Source: Bactrocera neohumeralis | Lineage: Eukaryota > Arthropoda > Insecta > Diptera > Tephritidae | DNA length: 64,000 nucleotides | NCBI RefSeq assembly: GCF_024586455.1 | Contig: NC_065919.1 | Span: forward strand, 39,532,839 to 39,596,838 | Reading direction: 5' to 3' | In this document: positions 20,960 through 33,744 of the stretch, piece by piece | Layout: every line of letters starts with the position of its first letter | Position numbering within the stretch: the first letter of the stretch is position 1 | Notes under the pieces: generated by a model | Told to the model about the DNA's origin: nothing | Databases searched by the model: none | Seen by the model: the letters and a program-made list of their open reading frames with translations, nothing else | Translations under genes and position numbers: made by a program

Positions 20960-21409
20960 GGATAAAACTTTGCACCAATAGTGTCTTTGAAGTGTGCAAC
21001 CTTATGAGCAAAATTATTCAAATCGACCCAAAGCTGTTCAAGCCTTTGGGTGCCGAATAAGTGAACCCCAGTATATATGGTTGGCTTTTAATATCGGTCA
21101 ATGTGTGAAATATATAATTGAAATTCAGGGATAATTCTTTCCTGATAATAGTATCTCTGTGTGTCAAAAATGGTTTGAATCGGGTCAATACTTTCCCTAG
21201 CCCCCATATACCTAATGTAAAGATTTTCGAACTTCCGGGAAACTTTATACAGAGACTGGGGGCAAAGAGTAGTAAGACTTTGTATTTCTTGTTCTAGGCT
21301 AGTATGGCAGTGTCATCTGAGCCAAATGTGATATCAAAATAATCATTAGGGTTTAGTATACGATTGTTTTTCTGAAGTACATAAAGTGCTTTCGGCGATT
21401 TTTACGATG

Positions 21410-21990
21410 AAATTATTCAACAAAAAAGTTCCATTATATTTTGTGTGCGGAATCAAATTTCTGGTGCCGAAGCGTTCAGAATCGTTGGAATACCGAAAGG
21501 GTCAGTGCAAGATCATTTGGGCCTAAAAAAAGTAAAAGCACAATTGGTTCCAAAATCACTAAATTTTTTTTCGTCGCGTTAACGTCTGTGAAACAATGCT
21601 TTTCGACTACCAGGATGTCGTGAAATGTATTATTACTGGCGATGAATTCTGAATCTATGCTTACGACCCGGAAACAGACGATCAATTGGCCGAATATCGT
21701 GGCAAAGGTGAGTCTAAATACAAAAAACCACGTCAAAACAGGTAAAAAATCAAGGTTATGTCAGTTTTCTTTGATTATCGAGATGTGGTGCCTTCCAAAC
21801 TCCTTCCGACCGACCAAAGTGTCGAAAAAAGAATGCTAATGCCAACAACTCTTCGTTTTTGCACCACGATAATTCACCGTTAAATACTGCACTAATTCTC
21901 CGTGAGTTCCAAGTCAATTGCGGGCTTGGAGTCAACTCTCATGGCAAAAAGCATTGATACCTCTTCCGACCAATTAAAATGGTTATTATG
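21410..21990 (+). mobile_element. mariner relic (M6)
   Basis: Broken frames give ISGAEAFRIVGIP (HTH), CIITGDEF followed by a stop, IYAYDPETDDQLAEY, KPRQNR, VMSVFFDYRDVV, a HHDN-like segment and SPLNTALILREF. The first catalytic Asp is kept as GDE but its neighbouring Trp is a stop (TGA). No TIR pair was found. Confidence 0.8.
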
Positions 21991-22176
21991 TAATGGATAA
22001 ACGAGGAATCCACCGTGACCTTATGTCTATTGTGTCCGATTATTATGTAAGTTAATAAATTACCTGCAATTAAACAACAGCTGGATGTAACTAGATTGAT
22101 TGCACTAATGCCATTTTACTCTATAAATAATCATAAACTCGTTTTTGTTTCATTCTTTGAAAGATCACTTCAAGTA

Positions 22177-22182
22177 TTTATT
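22177..22182 (-). terminator. Candidate polyadenylation signal of the zinc-finger gene
   Basis: A minus-strand AATAAA lies 474 bases past the stop codon at 22656. The intervening DNA has no ORF and would be the 3' UTR. Other AT-rich sites nearby could serve instead. Confidence 0.35.
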
Positions 22183-22655
22183 TTCTAAATCATATCATTA
22201 GTCACTTAGGGTTTCAGGGCTTGGCTTTCACTAATATACACATGAACATGTACATATATAAAAATGTTTAAGATAATGAGTTTAAGTGTAGCAGGTAGTG
22301 GGTATTTTGCTTTTGTCTAACTACAAACTAAAATACATTGTTTTAGCACTATTCATAAATGGTAACGTTAGCTTAGTTAAACGTTTCTAATTCTATTCTC
22401 ATCTTTAGTAATTACTTTGTGATACCGAAGGAACGAATAAAATGATAAAATTTGTTAAAACTAAAGTTCACTAGAAAATAAAATTGTTGCACAATTGTGG
22501 ATGCAAAAGCACAGATGGACGACACTTAAGTGTTGTACAGGTGCATAAATTGTGTGTGTGTTTGAGTGTAAAGGTGAATTGGTACTATTTCAAATAGCAC
22601 GTGAACCATTTCGCTCCTCCACTCACGACACCTATGAAGGTAAGGCTTGAAACTT

Positions 22656-25600
22656 TTATATATGTATAGGCACGTGATCCAGCAGCTGGGCTCGATCTGG
22701 AAATACGGCCGAGCACATCTCACACTCGAAGTAGCGCACTTTGCGTTCCGGTTGCGTTGGTGCTGGCGGCGAAGTGGTTGTTACAGCTGGCACTGCGGTT
22801 ACGCCGTCCGTTGGCGAGAGTGAAGAGAAGGATGAGTCGTTGGTGGTGCTCAGGGAGCCACCGTAAGTTGAAGAATATGTGGTCGTTCTTTGGTTGATTA
22901 CGGAACTTTCTTTTTTCTCACGCCTGTTGCTCTTAGTTTGCTTACTTTTCGAACTGCTGCCATTGACAGTTGTAGCGCTACGCTTTTGGTGTCGTGTGGA
23001 ACCATTGGTTTGCAGATCCGATTCAAATTCCAAATATTTTCGATTCATAGTGCCGGTGCGATTGCGTGCACTGCGTACGTAATGACGTTCATTGCTGCTG
23101 CCGCTGCCACCACTTGCACTCACACCAGCTGACCCGCTGACACCAACAACGATCTCACGCAAATCTGGAGATGTCGGTTCGATCTTTATCATATTATGCT
23201 GCTCGTCTTCGAGGAACGGCGTGGAAGACTCGCTTATAAAGCGATGGCGTTCTGCACGATCACATTTGATGGGAGAACGCAAAATCTCTTCGAGATCGTT
23301 AACTATACTTGGGTTGAATTTTTCATAGGCTTCCTTGCGTAGCGTCGAAGCTGCATCGAGGAATTGTGTGTCATAAAGATCTACGTTTCTTGAGGAATTT
23401 GGAACATGTGCGTCATATTGCAAACCGCGTAGCTGGTGTGACGTTTCTTCGTGGTTGTTTTGCCCTATCTCCTGTTTAATTCGTGGTGGGCTTGAACTAA
23501 TCTGACGGGGCAATTCAGTGGCAGGTGAGAGAATTTCATAGTCATCGACCATCGATCGACCGGTAGGACGCAATAAATCTAGGCCGTTTTGTTCTCTATG
23601 CGTTATAACGGTCTTGGAACGTTTTCGTCCATATTCATTGTAGGTGGAAGACAACTTTTCCGTGTGAATCATCCGTGGACGCGTTGCCTTGGACGTCGAT
23701 GCTTTTTCGACGGTCCGTTTACGCGCTTTATTCGCATTATAGTTCTTGTTGATCTGCACTTCCTGAGTGCGTTGTGAACCGCCGCCAGAACTAATCTCAC
23801 TTCCCGATTTATACTTCGTTTTGCGTTCATCCGCGTCTAAATGTGTGGCACCGCCAACCGACGAACCCACTACAAGTGTGTCGATGCTTTGCAGAGTATT
23901 TTCTAAATTCGATAGTAGTGTACTGGAATTGATGAGTTTTGTTTGCCATAAGGTATCGGAGTTACTACCCGTCGATTTATACCGCGGCTTCCTAGACTGC
24001 ATAAGTAGATCATTATCTGGTAGTATAACACCATCTACTCCTTCCTTCATCAAAGAATTATTATTGACGCTGTCTTTAACTTTATTACGTTTGGATTTTG
24101 ACGCTTTGGAGACCGGAATAGGTTCCGTGATGCCCAATAGGTCATCTACATTATCCATATCGAAGTCTGACAATTCGATATCACTTCCATTGCCATTTTG
24201 TTGGCTTTCCCTTCGAAGGCGTGCGATTTCATGAGGTTTCAACTTTCGCCGCCTTTTGTACTTACGTGGGCCCGTCTGAAAACACATAAAATGAATGAAT
24301 ATATGGTGAATATGTGAAATAAAATCTTTGGGTAGTTGTTGCTTACAATTGGTTGCCTCTGCATGGCAGTGTTCATATCACTGTGTTGTATTAAATGTTG
24401 CACGAGATCTCCCGACGACGACATTTCCATTGAGCACACGGTGCAGTAGTAAGTGTTACGTTTTGCGTCCAATCCCGAGTGATGAGAACGTATATGTTCG
24501 CGCAAGACTACGCGCTGGTTGAAAGCACGTGAGCACACCGAACAAGCGTACGGTTTTTCGCCCGTATGAATACGTTCGTGTTTTCGCAATGTACCGCCAT
24601 CAGCGAACGCCTTCCAACAAAAGCGGCAGCCATAAGGTCTCTCACCGGTATGGATGCGCACATGTATTTGTTGAGAACTGCGCGAACCGAAAGTTTTGCC
24701 GCATTCATGGCAGGGAAATAGTTTACCTGAGGCATTAGTATGCGAATGTCGGTGGTTGGAGAGAGTGCGACCATCAGGGAATTCTTCCTGACAGACATCG
24801 CAGATTACTGACTTATCACGATGAGACGCCATATGCCGCTTCAGACGTGCTTTATTGTGGAAGTTCTTGCCGCATTTTGAGCACGAATGACATTTTTCGC
24901 GTGAATGATCCCAAGCATGCTTTATTAAAGCTTTACGATCGCGGCATTCTTTGCCACAGAGTATACATGAATTGGGCGTCATGTCGTGTGGATGCACTGA
25001 CTGCAGATGACGCTTAATCGCTAGCTCCTCGAAAAATGTTTCGCCACAAAGAACACACCTGTCAAATAAGCAATGATTTAATACACCTCGCTTAATATTA
25101 CAAGTGCTTTTTAAATATAGTCATACTTATATGGTGGATAACGCGCATGTATTTCAGCGTGCGCAAGTAAATCTAACGCCTCAGCAAATGTTTCGCCACA
25201 TGTGTTGCAGCAATGCCGATCTTTATCATTATCGATATCACATTCAGCAATAGTTTTTATATGTATTTTGGAGTGTCTGCGCAGCAAATCTTCTCTATGA
25301 AATGACATACCGCATTCGCTGCAGTAGAATTCACCATACAAGCGCTCCGATTCGGATTCACTTTGCGTTTCTTCAGCCTCAGCTTCGTCGGGGTCGTACT
25401 CCGAGTTACTATCTTCAAATTGATGAGTTTTCAGATGTTCTTGCAGACTACCAGCATCCCAGAACATCTCATTACATTGGTTACACTCATGCGGATGATC
25501 TTCATTATGATTCTATGAAGAAAGTAGTTATATGTAATTGTTGATGTTTATAACTTTAATTGCAATATAACAAGAAAAAACTTATCTACGGGTGCACCGA

Positions 25601-27415
25601 AGCTTGAGAGCCATTCACAAAAAAAATTTGTACTTTTCATACAACAAATTGATTTAATGGATTGGTTTGTATGACAGTTATATGCTCTGATTGTTCGATC
25701 TGAACCATTTGTTGGGAGATTTTACCGCTACGTTATACAATAATTTAACAAATTTTGTGAAAATATCTCCACAAAAAAAAATTATTCTTTTGGGCTTCAT
25801 TTAAAATGTTCAATTTGAATTGTAGCTTTATGTTATAGTGGACGAGGGTTTCAGTACGTATATAAAATTTCAGAACGATATCTTAAAAGTAGATGAACTA
25901 ATATATGTATGTAGAAACAAGCGGACACGGCTAACTCAGCATAGCTTGACAGATTAAATTATTATATAAGTACATATATGTATTTCTTATAGGGTCTCCG
26001 AAGATTGTTACAAACTCCTTGGTAAACTAAACCTAACTTTAGTAGGATATAAATTAAATGTTAACTTTATCATTCTTACCTTGGTATGGGCCAACATTGC
26101 CTTCTCACGTGCGAATGCTAATCCGCACTGTTGGCAAACAAATGGTTTACTTTCGTCGATGACGGGGAAGCTCTTTTGATGTGCTGGTGATTGATTCTGT
26201 GTAAATTTCACAACTGCAGTGGAGGCTTGTAGTTGTTGGCAGTCTTCAAAAGCACTAGACGGATTCTCCAAATTCGCCAACCCAACTGTTTCGTTTTCAT
26301 GTGGCTCATTCAAAACATAACTTTCTTCCTTTGGTTTAATTCGACTAATACGGCCACGACCCGTTGTCGTGGATGTTGAGGTAGATGAACTGTTTCCGCT
26401 GACATTATGCGGTTTCCGACTAGATTTTTCGCTACGTTGTAAGGAATTTATGTGTGTGGTCCAATCTTGCTCATAATAGTGATCGTTGGGTTGCCGCAAT
26501 TGCAACTGCTGTTGTTCTTGTTCGACAAAGTTCATAACTAAAAGGTAAAAAAAATTTAAAAATAATATTAATATTTGTTTAAGCTCATGCTTTCATTTAA
26601 AATAAATACTAACATTCTGTATCCAATTCAGGATCTGGAGCATCAGCATGTGCTTTAAGGTGATTTATTAGATCAGAACGACGGAAAAATCGGGAGCCGC
26701 ATAATTTACACAAATGTGGGCGATCGTTCTGATGTGCAACTATATGATTCATCAAACTTGTCTTTTTACGGAAACGGCGACTGCAAAAATCACACGGGTA
26801 TGGACGTAGAGCGGTATACTCGTCTTGAACTGTCGGTAACGGTACTTCCATGTCCAGCAAAACTTGCGATCCAGAACAAATTATTTGATCGGCCGGTATT
26901 TCCACACTGTAAATATAAGACAAAAATGTTCAATGATTACTACCCAATTTGAAATTCATTGTAACTCACCGCTCTTCGCCTTGGTGCTGTACCCAGTCGT
27001 CCGTTATCACTTCTTCTGTTACCATTTGTGGTGTTGTATCGACAAAACTATCAATGAATCCATTACCAGTTTGCTGCAATACTTCCGAACAGTCAATCTC
27101 ATCTGAAGTGGCGACGACAACTTTACCGTTATCAGCTACACTGGTATCAATTATCTCTGTTACCATTTGACCATCGCGCGCCATGAATATTAAGTTCTCG
27201 GCAGCTATTTGATCTATGTCAACTTCATTTGTTACACCGCCATCTTCATCATTACCGGTGACCAAGTGGTACGGTCCTCGTCCCGCTCCAGTTGCATCGT
27301 TGGCAAGGAGCTCATCTTCAGACGGCATTTGTGGCTTTACAATCAATTGCCCATTGGCTGTTTTAAGATCATCCTGGTCCTGAATCCATTGTATTTCAAA
27401 GGTTTGCCTGTCCAT
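22656..27415 (-). CDS. C2H2 zinc-finger protein, 15 fingers, 1304 residues
   Basis: Six coding exons (27415-26970, 26906-26614, 26537-26080, 25512-25127, 25058-24347, 24275-22656) join in frame to 3915 bases. Every junction has GT/AG borders, and split codons complete correctly (CG|T, T|TT, AA|G). Residues 1-150 are acidic and finger-free (MDRQTFEIQWIQ...). Fingers: two at about 187-240, one at about 381-403 split across exons 3 and 4, three in exon 4 (about 409-520), eight in exon 5 (about 529-755) and one at the very C-terminus (1283-1303). Several have TGE(R/K)P-type linkers (HTGERPY, HTGEKPY), typical of DNA binding. A basic stretch KYKRRRKLK follows at about 770 and may be a nuclear signal. 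The next 500 residues are Ser/Asn/Gly-rich and probably disordered. It is likely a nuclear transcription factor; I do not recognise the orthologue. The start is the first ATG after the acceptor at 27453. Confidence 0.9.
25570..25900 (-). mobile_element. DINE-1/HINE-like family B fragment in zinc-finger intron 3
   Basis: AACAAGAAAAAACTTATCT followed by GGGTGCACCGAAGCTTGA is the inverted 3' end of the second DINE-like family. It lies in the intron between exons 3 and 4. That intron (26079-25513) is the longest internal intron of the gene and owes much of its size to this insertion. Confidence 0.65.
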
Positions 27416-27452
27416 TACACCGTAATCTGATATTGACACTTTACACCAAATT

Positions 27453-28400
27453 CTATAATAACAGAAATGCAAACACAAAATAAACAATTAATTTAACTTA
27501 TCCAAACCCCCACTAAGGTTTGGAAAAATAAACCACGAGACAATTTCAACGTTGCCAGTCATTTGCAACCGATAAAACTAAAATTATATTTATGTAATAA
27601 TTTGAATCTGGGGAATTAGAAAAGTAATTCTAATGTTTGGCGAAATTATTTAACTTATCTAAACTGATCTGAAGTGAAAAAACATATTATTCCAAATTAG
27701 ATTTTGAAATTAATTAGCATTAACATTATGTTCTAACAAAGTATATATTTTCATAATAGTCGGTAGCACTGTAAATTTTTCCAGTCCCATTTATTGTGTG
27801 TGACACCGGTTATCTCTTTTTAGCAGTTCTCGTTGTAGTTTTGCGCTGCATTACCGACAATGGCCGCCGCATATTAAAATCGAGTTGCATATCATTGCCC
27901 ACCCAACACCACCAACAAAATTCCAACTATAATTAATCGAACAAAAATTCCATTTCCAAACAATATTTACGAGGTTATGTCCAAATGAGGTTAAGGTAGT
28001 TTATTTATTTACTATTTACAAGCTAATTTGCCGCTTACAACGCACCAAAACAATACAACAATCAAATGAAGTAACACTTGGGGAAACATCTGCCAGATCC
28101 AATAAATGTGGGTTGAACGAAGTCACACGCGATTACATCACAACGCAATAGATAAAATTTTGTCAAATTTTCACCGAACCCAGTTATAACTGTATACACT
28201 TAGGGCTCCACTTCCGCCTTTTGCTTTAAGAATAATTCAAACGGTTGCTTATAATTAAACTTAGCTTTTCACTTTAAGCAATATAAATTAGAAAATGAAA
28301 TTCCTTTACTCTTTGCAACCGCACGAAATTTCGACCAACTACTGCAATGCAATTCATTGAATACGCGAATTGCGGCGAGCGGTGGTTACTTGATTGCGCT
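27453..28400 (-). promoter_or_regulatory. 5' region of the zinc-finger gene
   Basis: The coding exon starts after an acceptor (TTATTATAG) at 27453, so at least one upstream non-coding exon is needed. A possible donor CGTT|GTAAGC lies at 28038-28034 (minus), which would give an intron of about 585 bases and a leader exon starting somewhere in 28040-28400. The area is GC-richer than its surroundings. No clear TATA box is seen. Confidence 0.35.
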
Positions 28401-29368
28401 AACTGAAGGTGGTATGGCACAATGCTGCCATATTGCACAGTAAAGGGGTTGGGTGAAATATGCACAGGTGTTTGTCGAATATAAGCATGAAGATTTCAAT
28501 TCATAAGACATTGGAGGGAGTTAATTTTTTAAGTGGGGTCAATAGTTTAATTTTGGCGCAAACGAAAAATATCACAATCATTTAAGTTTTGTTAAGTGAA
28601 ATTATGACACCACTCAGGCTTAGTTCTAGCATTAGTCAATGCTATTTAACTATTCAATTTATAGATTTATGATGTAAGATTAGACAATTGTTTTTTTAGT
28701 TCATAGTAACTTGTTAATTATACCAAATTACGTCGATAAGAGAGTGCCGAGGTTCTTCTCCTGGCTATTTTGACAACGTTTGACTTTTTCGAAACAAACT
28801 GTTAGGATTCTAATTGGAATATAAATATGTAATTGGGGTATATACTATGTACTTAGTAGACAAGATAGAGGTTATTTGCAACTGCCGTCCCTAAATACTA
28901 CTGGCAGCGGCAAATTACTGTCAAAAATTCCTGATGCCCATAGATTTTGTATGGCACACTCATAAATAAACGCGGCAGCAGCGCTGATTGTTGAAAAATT
29001 CGAATTTGACAGCGCGTTAAGAAGTAATTTTCGTTTTTCTTTCTTTGTTTGAATGAAAGTATTATTAATACATTAATTCCTTTTATATTTTATTACTTTT
29101 GTACTAATTTTAGGATCTAACTTGATGTAAAGTTGCCGCTTTATTTACATCTAATATGTTTGAATGATCATGGAGTCGTTTTATTTTTGAGTTTGGTTTT
29201 TTTCCATTCTCAACAATTTTCAAATTTCGCACACATGTGTTATTTTTGGATTCTCTAAATAACAGGAGCACTCATTTCAAATCAACATAGAAATAAAAAA
29301 CTTTCGTAATTTAATGAATGAATCCACGAAAAGACGTACAAGGTAGTGTAAAATATCATCGGGAGCCA
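28401..29368. other. Intergenic DNA, nothing recognised
   Basis: AT-rich sequence without supported coding, repeat ends or splice signals. Confidence 0.4.
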
Positions 29369-29739
29369 CAGTGGCGTAGCTACAACTTCGGGCGCCCGGG
29401 GCCAAGGATGTTCTGCCGCCCCCCTTTATATACCTACCTACAAGTTTCATGAGGTGGTTCGAACAAAAGTGAAATTTCAAAAAAAAAATATCTTCGATAT
29501 TAAGTATATAAAATTTAGGAACTAGAAGCCACGCAAATTCTGAAGTTCCTAAATTCTCACAATACGGTTTTTAAGGAAATTGATACTAAATTTACAAGAC
29601 ATCTTATTAAAAGCCATAGAAAAAACCCATTTTCGCCCTATATCTTGTACACTTTTGACACAATTTGCAGGAATTTTTGCCCGAATTGGAGTTTTGAAAA
29701 ACAGCGAAGATCGTTTGGCCGCCCCCAAGACGTTGCGCC
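29369..29739 (+). mobile_element. Internally deleted hAT derivative (MITE)
   Basis: The left end CAGTGGCGTAGCTACAACTT and about 310 following bases are the reverse complement of the right end of the hAT at 31496-32904. At about 29685 the sequence jumps to AACAGCGAAGATCGTTT and CCCCCAAGACGTTGCGCC, the reverse complement of that element's left subterminal part. It is therefore a deletion derivative of the same family, with its last 45 or so bases, including the right TIR, missing. Confidence 0.85.
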
Positions 29740-31297
29740 ATCAAAGACGATACACAAAAGACGATACACGATACCATCAGTGATATCAAATTAACTTTAA
29801 CCTTAAAAGCAATAATGAATGAGCTGAGCTTGTATCCTAGTATTCAAACTTTTAACATAATTTAATGGCACACAGCGGGAAAAATTCATTTTCAAACAAA
29901 TATTCAGTTGAATTGGAGTTGAAATAATTCAACTTAAGATTAATCCTACTCTTTTTTGGTATTACGAAATTCAGTCCAAGTTGGTGTTGCCTACATAAAG
30001 AATGATTTCACAGTTAATAAAACACGTGAAAATTTTTAAACGAAAAATAAATAAATTTAATTAATTTTTCCTCACGAAAAGGTGAATAGTTATTAAAATA
30101 GATCTTTGTTTGATTTATTTATATTACGATAAAAACAGTTCTTAGGGCCAAAACTGATGTGCTGCGCATAAAAAAAGGCCTTTGTGACCACTCAAATCAA
30201 GTAAGCCAAACTTTAACTGACAATTAAATGGCTTGTAAATAAGGTTTGTTGCATATTCATAAGTGGTTTTTGTTAAAAAAAGGAGCGTTTAGTTTTTCTT
30301 CCAAAGTCTCCGTTTCCTTGCAGTCGGTAGGTATCAAGACTGCATTTAAAAAAATTAACTTAGGCCAGCGCAGAGAACGATACCTATGGTAGTTAAGAAG
30401 GTTTTAAATAACTGTGATTAACACTGTTCTTGTATGTAGTGGATAAAACATAAATGACTAAAAGAAGCAAAACTTTGTATATTTCTAGGAATAGTAGATT
30501 TAACCGTCTCTTTATGTTCGAAACAGTCGCTTAATGTTATATTTGCTATTTCCAAATTGTAGGCTTGCCTCGTCCAGCTTCGTGATTTTTCTCCAGAGTT
30601 TCAAAAAATTAGCACGAAACAGCCAATAATTTTTTTGTCATTAGCTTGAACTTCGTTCTTAAATTTGTTGCATCCACGTGGCCACGCAAACCTTACCACT
30701 ATATCTTCTTAACATTTTTTTTCTTTTTCGTTCGTTCGGGATTTTTTTTAATGTTTTTGGTAAGCACAAGTAAACTTAATTATATTATCTAATTATAATT
30801 ATAGTTTTTAACTTATTACGTTTAATGAGTAAAACACAAGCACAGAAATTATACAAAAGTGGCCGATTTTATTGTTTTTAATGGGATACACCTACTAAAT
30901 TTCGTGTTTCAATAAAAAAAAATATAAAAAAAATTAATTGTATCACTTACATTACGAGCTCATTTTGTAAAGCTCACTAACTTTCAAATGATTTTGTCTA
31001 TAGTTGAATGTGTTTTGTTTTAAATTTTTAATATTTTTGATAAATAACATGTCATTAAGTTATTTCTAAATAAAAAATTTCTATACCGCAAAAAGTACCC
31101 GCTATAAAGTGTTGTCAAATATGCACAACAAAAAAATAAATATAAAAAAAAAAATTGTAGTGGTAAGGTTTGCGTGGCCACGAGTGTATGTATATCCGTC
31201 AATCGACAGTAAGTTAATAACATTTGCAATTTTTTACAATGTTCAAAAACGGCTGTGTAATGATCTCGTCTCTTTCATCGATTGAAGACAATATAAA
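29740..31297. other. AT-rich DNA, nothing recognised
   Basis: No ORF with recognisable motifs and no terminal repeats. TGCGTGGCCAC at about 30676 and again, inverted, at 31171 suggests a short, weak inverted duplication only. Confidence 0.35.
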
Positions 31298-31490
31298 CAA
31301 GAAAAAAAGTTAACTTCGGCTGCACCGAAGCCAATATACCCTTCACAGGTACATTTCTTTTGGACAATTTTTTCGAAGATTATGTTATTACCTTAAGCAG
31401 TAATCCATGTCAAATTTCGTGAAGATACCACGTCAAATGCGAAAGCTTTCCATACAAGCCATTGATTCCGATCGGTCGGCTATAGTTAAC
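31298..31490 (-). mobile_element. DINE-1/HINE-like family B fragment
   Basis: AAGAAAAAAAGTTAACTTCGG then CTGCACCGAAGCCAATATACCC is the inverted 3' end, with an AACTTCGG/CCGAAG stem. It continues with TTTCCATACAAGCCATTGATTCCGATCGG, shared with the copy at about 43290. A hAT element begins directly after it. Confidence 0.7.
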
Positions 31491-31495
31491 CGATG

Positions 31496-32904
31496 CAGTG
31501 GCGTAGCTAGGGGGTGGCGAAGGGGGCCGTCGCCCCAGGCGCAACGTCTTGGGGGCTGCAAAACGATCTTCGCTGTTTTTTTAATATTCAGAGAAGTACT
31601 TTTCTTTTTTTAAATTTTTTTTTTTTCAAAATTTATTATAAAAGATAAAGAGTTGTATACTCACAATGTAATAATCTGAACAACAATGAAAAATATTAAT
31701 TTTTACTCGAATACTTTTCAGTCTTTGAATTTGTCTTAAATCGTTTGGCTTATATCTTTCTTAAAAATAAAGATAGAACTTAAAGATGCACTTTTCTAGC
31801 TTTGATCGCTGCAAAATCACATATCATTGTAATTTAAAGTTGAAGCAGCTTCACATTCTATTGAGAGAATCGCAAGACTGGACAGTCTACTCTGACTCAT
31901 GGTCGATCTCAAGTAAGATTTGATCAATTTAAGTTTGCTAAAAGATCTTTCACAAGATGCAACTGATACAGGTATAGTGAGTAGTATTCTTAAAGCTGTC
32001 GCTAACGTCTTGTAGGCTTCCAGTCCCATTGAAGAAATGTATAATAAAACTTTTTCTGGCGAAAATCCAATTTGTTCTTCGTTTTTCTTCGCTCTCTTTA
32101 ATAAAAGTAGGACGTTTTGGATGTCACTGTATAAATCTTCGTCATCCAAGTCATCTGGATATGTTAGAATATACTGATTGTTATACGAGTAATATACTGA
32201 TTATAATGCAAATGATTTAAATTATATACTATAGTAACAAATGTTTGAATCAGTAACGACTTTCGTGCTTAAGGTTGTACGAGCGTGGATTCGTTTTTGA
32301 ATGATCTTTTTCCATTTTCAAGAAGCATTTGTAACAAGCCTCGTGTACAGACAAAAAATTCCATAGTTTCTTTAACCGAACATATTTTGAGAAACCAATG
32401 GATATGTCACAGTTGAAGCATAGGGCAAACTGTGAGAGCGACACATTGCGACGTAGGAGTGACAAAAAAAACAGCATCTTTATTTTTACTCTGTCGTCGC
32501 GACGTGTCATTCTCACAGTTACCCTATGCTTTAAATGTAAGAAATACTTTTATTTCTCCAAATTTTCTAAAATGGTATTTAAAAACTTCAAATCGGGAAA
32601 AAATTCCTGCAAATTGTGTCAAAAGTGTATAAGATATAGGGCGAAAATGGGTTTTTTCTATGGCTTTTAATAAGATGTCTTGTAAATTTACTAACAATTT
32701 CCTCAAAAACCGTATTGTGAGAATTTTGGAACTTCAGAATTTGCGTGGCTTCTAGTTCCTGAATTTTATATACTTAGAATCGAAGATATTTTGTGAAAAT
32801 TCACTTTCGTTCGAACCACCGCATGAAACTTGTAGGTAGGTATATAAAGGGGGGCGGCAGAACATCCTTGGCCCCGGGCGCCCGAAGTTGTAGCTACGCC
32901 ACTG
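31496..32904 (-). mobile_element. hAT-superfamily transposon with dimerisation domain
   Basis: Perfect 14-bp TIRs (CAGTGGCGTAGCTA at 31496-31509 and TAGCTACGCCACTG at 32891-32904) bound 1409 bp. The 8-bp flanks AACCGATG and AACCAATC agree at six positions, a decayed hAT target duplication. On the minus strand 32149-31817 encodes 110 residues of the hAT C-terminal dimerisation domain (RILLTIPVSVASCERSFSKL, then KSYLRSTMSQSRLSSLAIL). The catalytic part upstream is deleted, so the element cannot be autonomous. A 112-bp foldback MITE lies inside at 32418-32529. Confidence 0.9.
32418..32529. mobile_element. Small foldback MITE nested in the hAT
   Basis: The first about 35 bases (GCATAGGGCAAACTGTGAGA...) pair with the last 35 (...TCTCACAGTTACCCTATGC), with a short loop rich in A. 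About 85 per cent of the stem positions match by eye. No ORF and no clear target duplication. Confidence 0.7.
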
Positions 32905-33744
32905 AACCAATCTGAACAACTTCTTCAGAGATTACAAGTTTTACTTAGCATCGCGAATTGGCTCATCTTACTTTATTGAATTTTTTATTTTCTTAAGAGG
33001 TTTTATACACTTAGAATTTTCAAAATATCGATTTTTATTTCTTAATATACATAAATAAATTTAAGACTACACTACATCCTTTCAGAGTGTTTGGAAGCCA
33101 AACTTTAAACGCGTTTTTCTCAAAATGGTGTTTTCAAAGTCGATAACCAACATTTCTAAAAAACGGCTACACCGATTAGTCTCAAATTTTAACACGAGCT
33201 TCTTAAATATATTTTTAGTACTAATTAATCGATGATTATTTCTCACCGATAAATATTTTTTAAACAATTCAAGGCCGAAATATTGTTCAAAAATCGATTT
33301 TTTTGTTTTAGAAATCACCATTTTGTCAAAAAATTTTATTTTGCTTATTCCTTTGATTTGCTTTACTGGATTTATGTGTGGAATATTACTTTAACGAAAT
33401 CTGTTTGGGTTTTTAATTTCAGAGGATACAGTTCAGAGATTAGTGGTCATCGCAAAACGTCTTTTTTGAGAGAAGCTTCCGGAGATCAGCTTAGTTCCTT
33501 CCCAAATAAATATTTTTACTAGTGCTAAGCCTTAAAATACGGTTAAAAGATACCAAAATATGTGTACAAATTTTTGGATGAATGAATTTAAAAGTTTTCT
33601 CAGAAAAAATAGTGGAAAATCGGTTTTTTTGGTCTTCTAACGAACTGTTGCCGTTTCTGATTGAAAATATGATACAAAAATATCAAACTTTTACTTTTGT
33701 GAAATAAAATTTGTAAATTGTTTTATATTTTATTTAAATTATAT
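32905..33744. other. AT-rich DNA, nothing recognised
   Basis: No coding evidence and no repeat ends that I can tie to another copy in the window. Confidence 0.35.

Larger units (their letters stand above)
19227..21245 (+). mobile_element. DINE-1/HINE-like family A, copy d, twice interrupted
   Basis: Three collinear blocks (19227-19365, 20026-20335 and 20960-21245) match the family in order. They include GGTCCGTCCGTGCAAG, AATTGAGATATC, ACCGAAAACTTATAAAGTGC, AACGGGATAAAACTTTGCAC and ATATCGGTCAATGTGTGA. The first gap is the TTAA MITE; the second (about 20336-20959) is an unclassified insertion. Neither end of the element is complete. Confidence 0.75.

Noticed and set aside
23767..24234. 155-codon plus-strand ORF opposite the zinc-finger exon
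   Set aside because: It is the antisense shadow of the last coding exon, which has correct splice borders and a zinc finger at its end.
22656..27415. Assigning the zinc-finger gene to a named Drosophila gene
   Set aside because: Finger count and layout alone do not fix an orthologue, and I could not recognise the non-finger regions with certainty.
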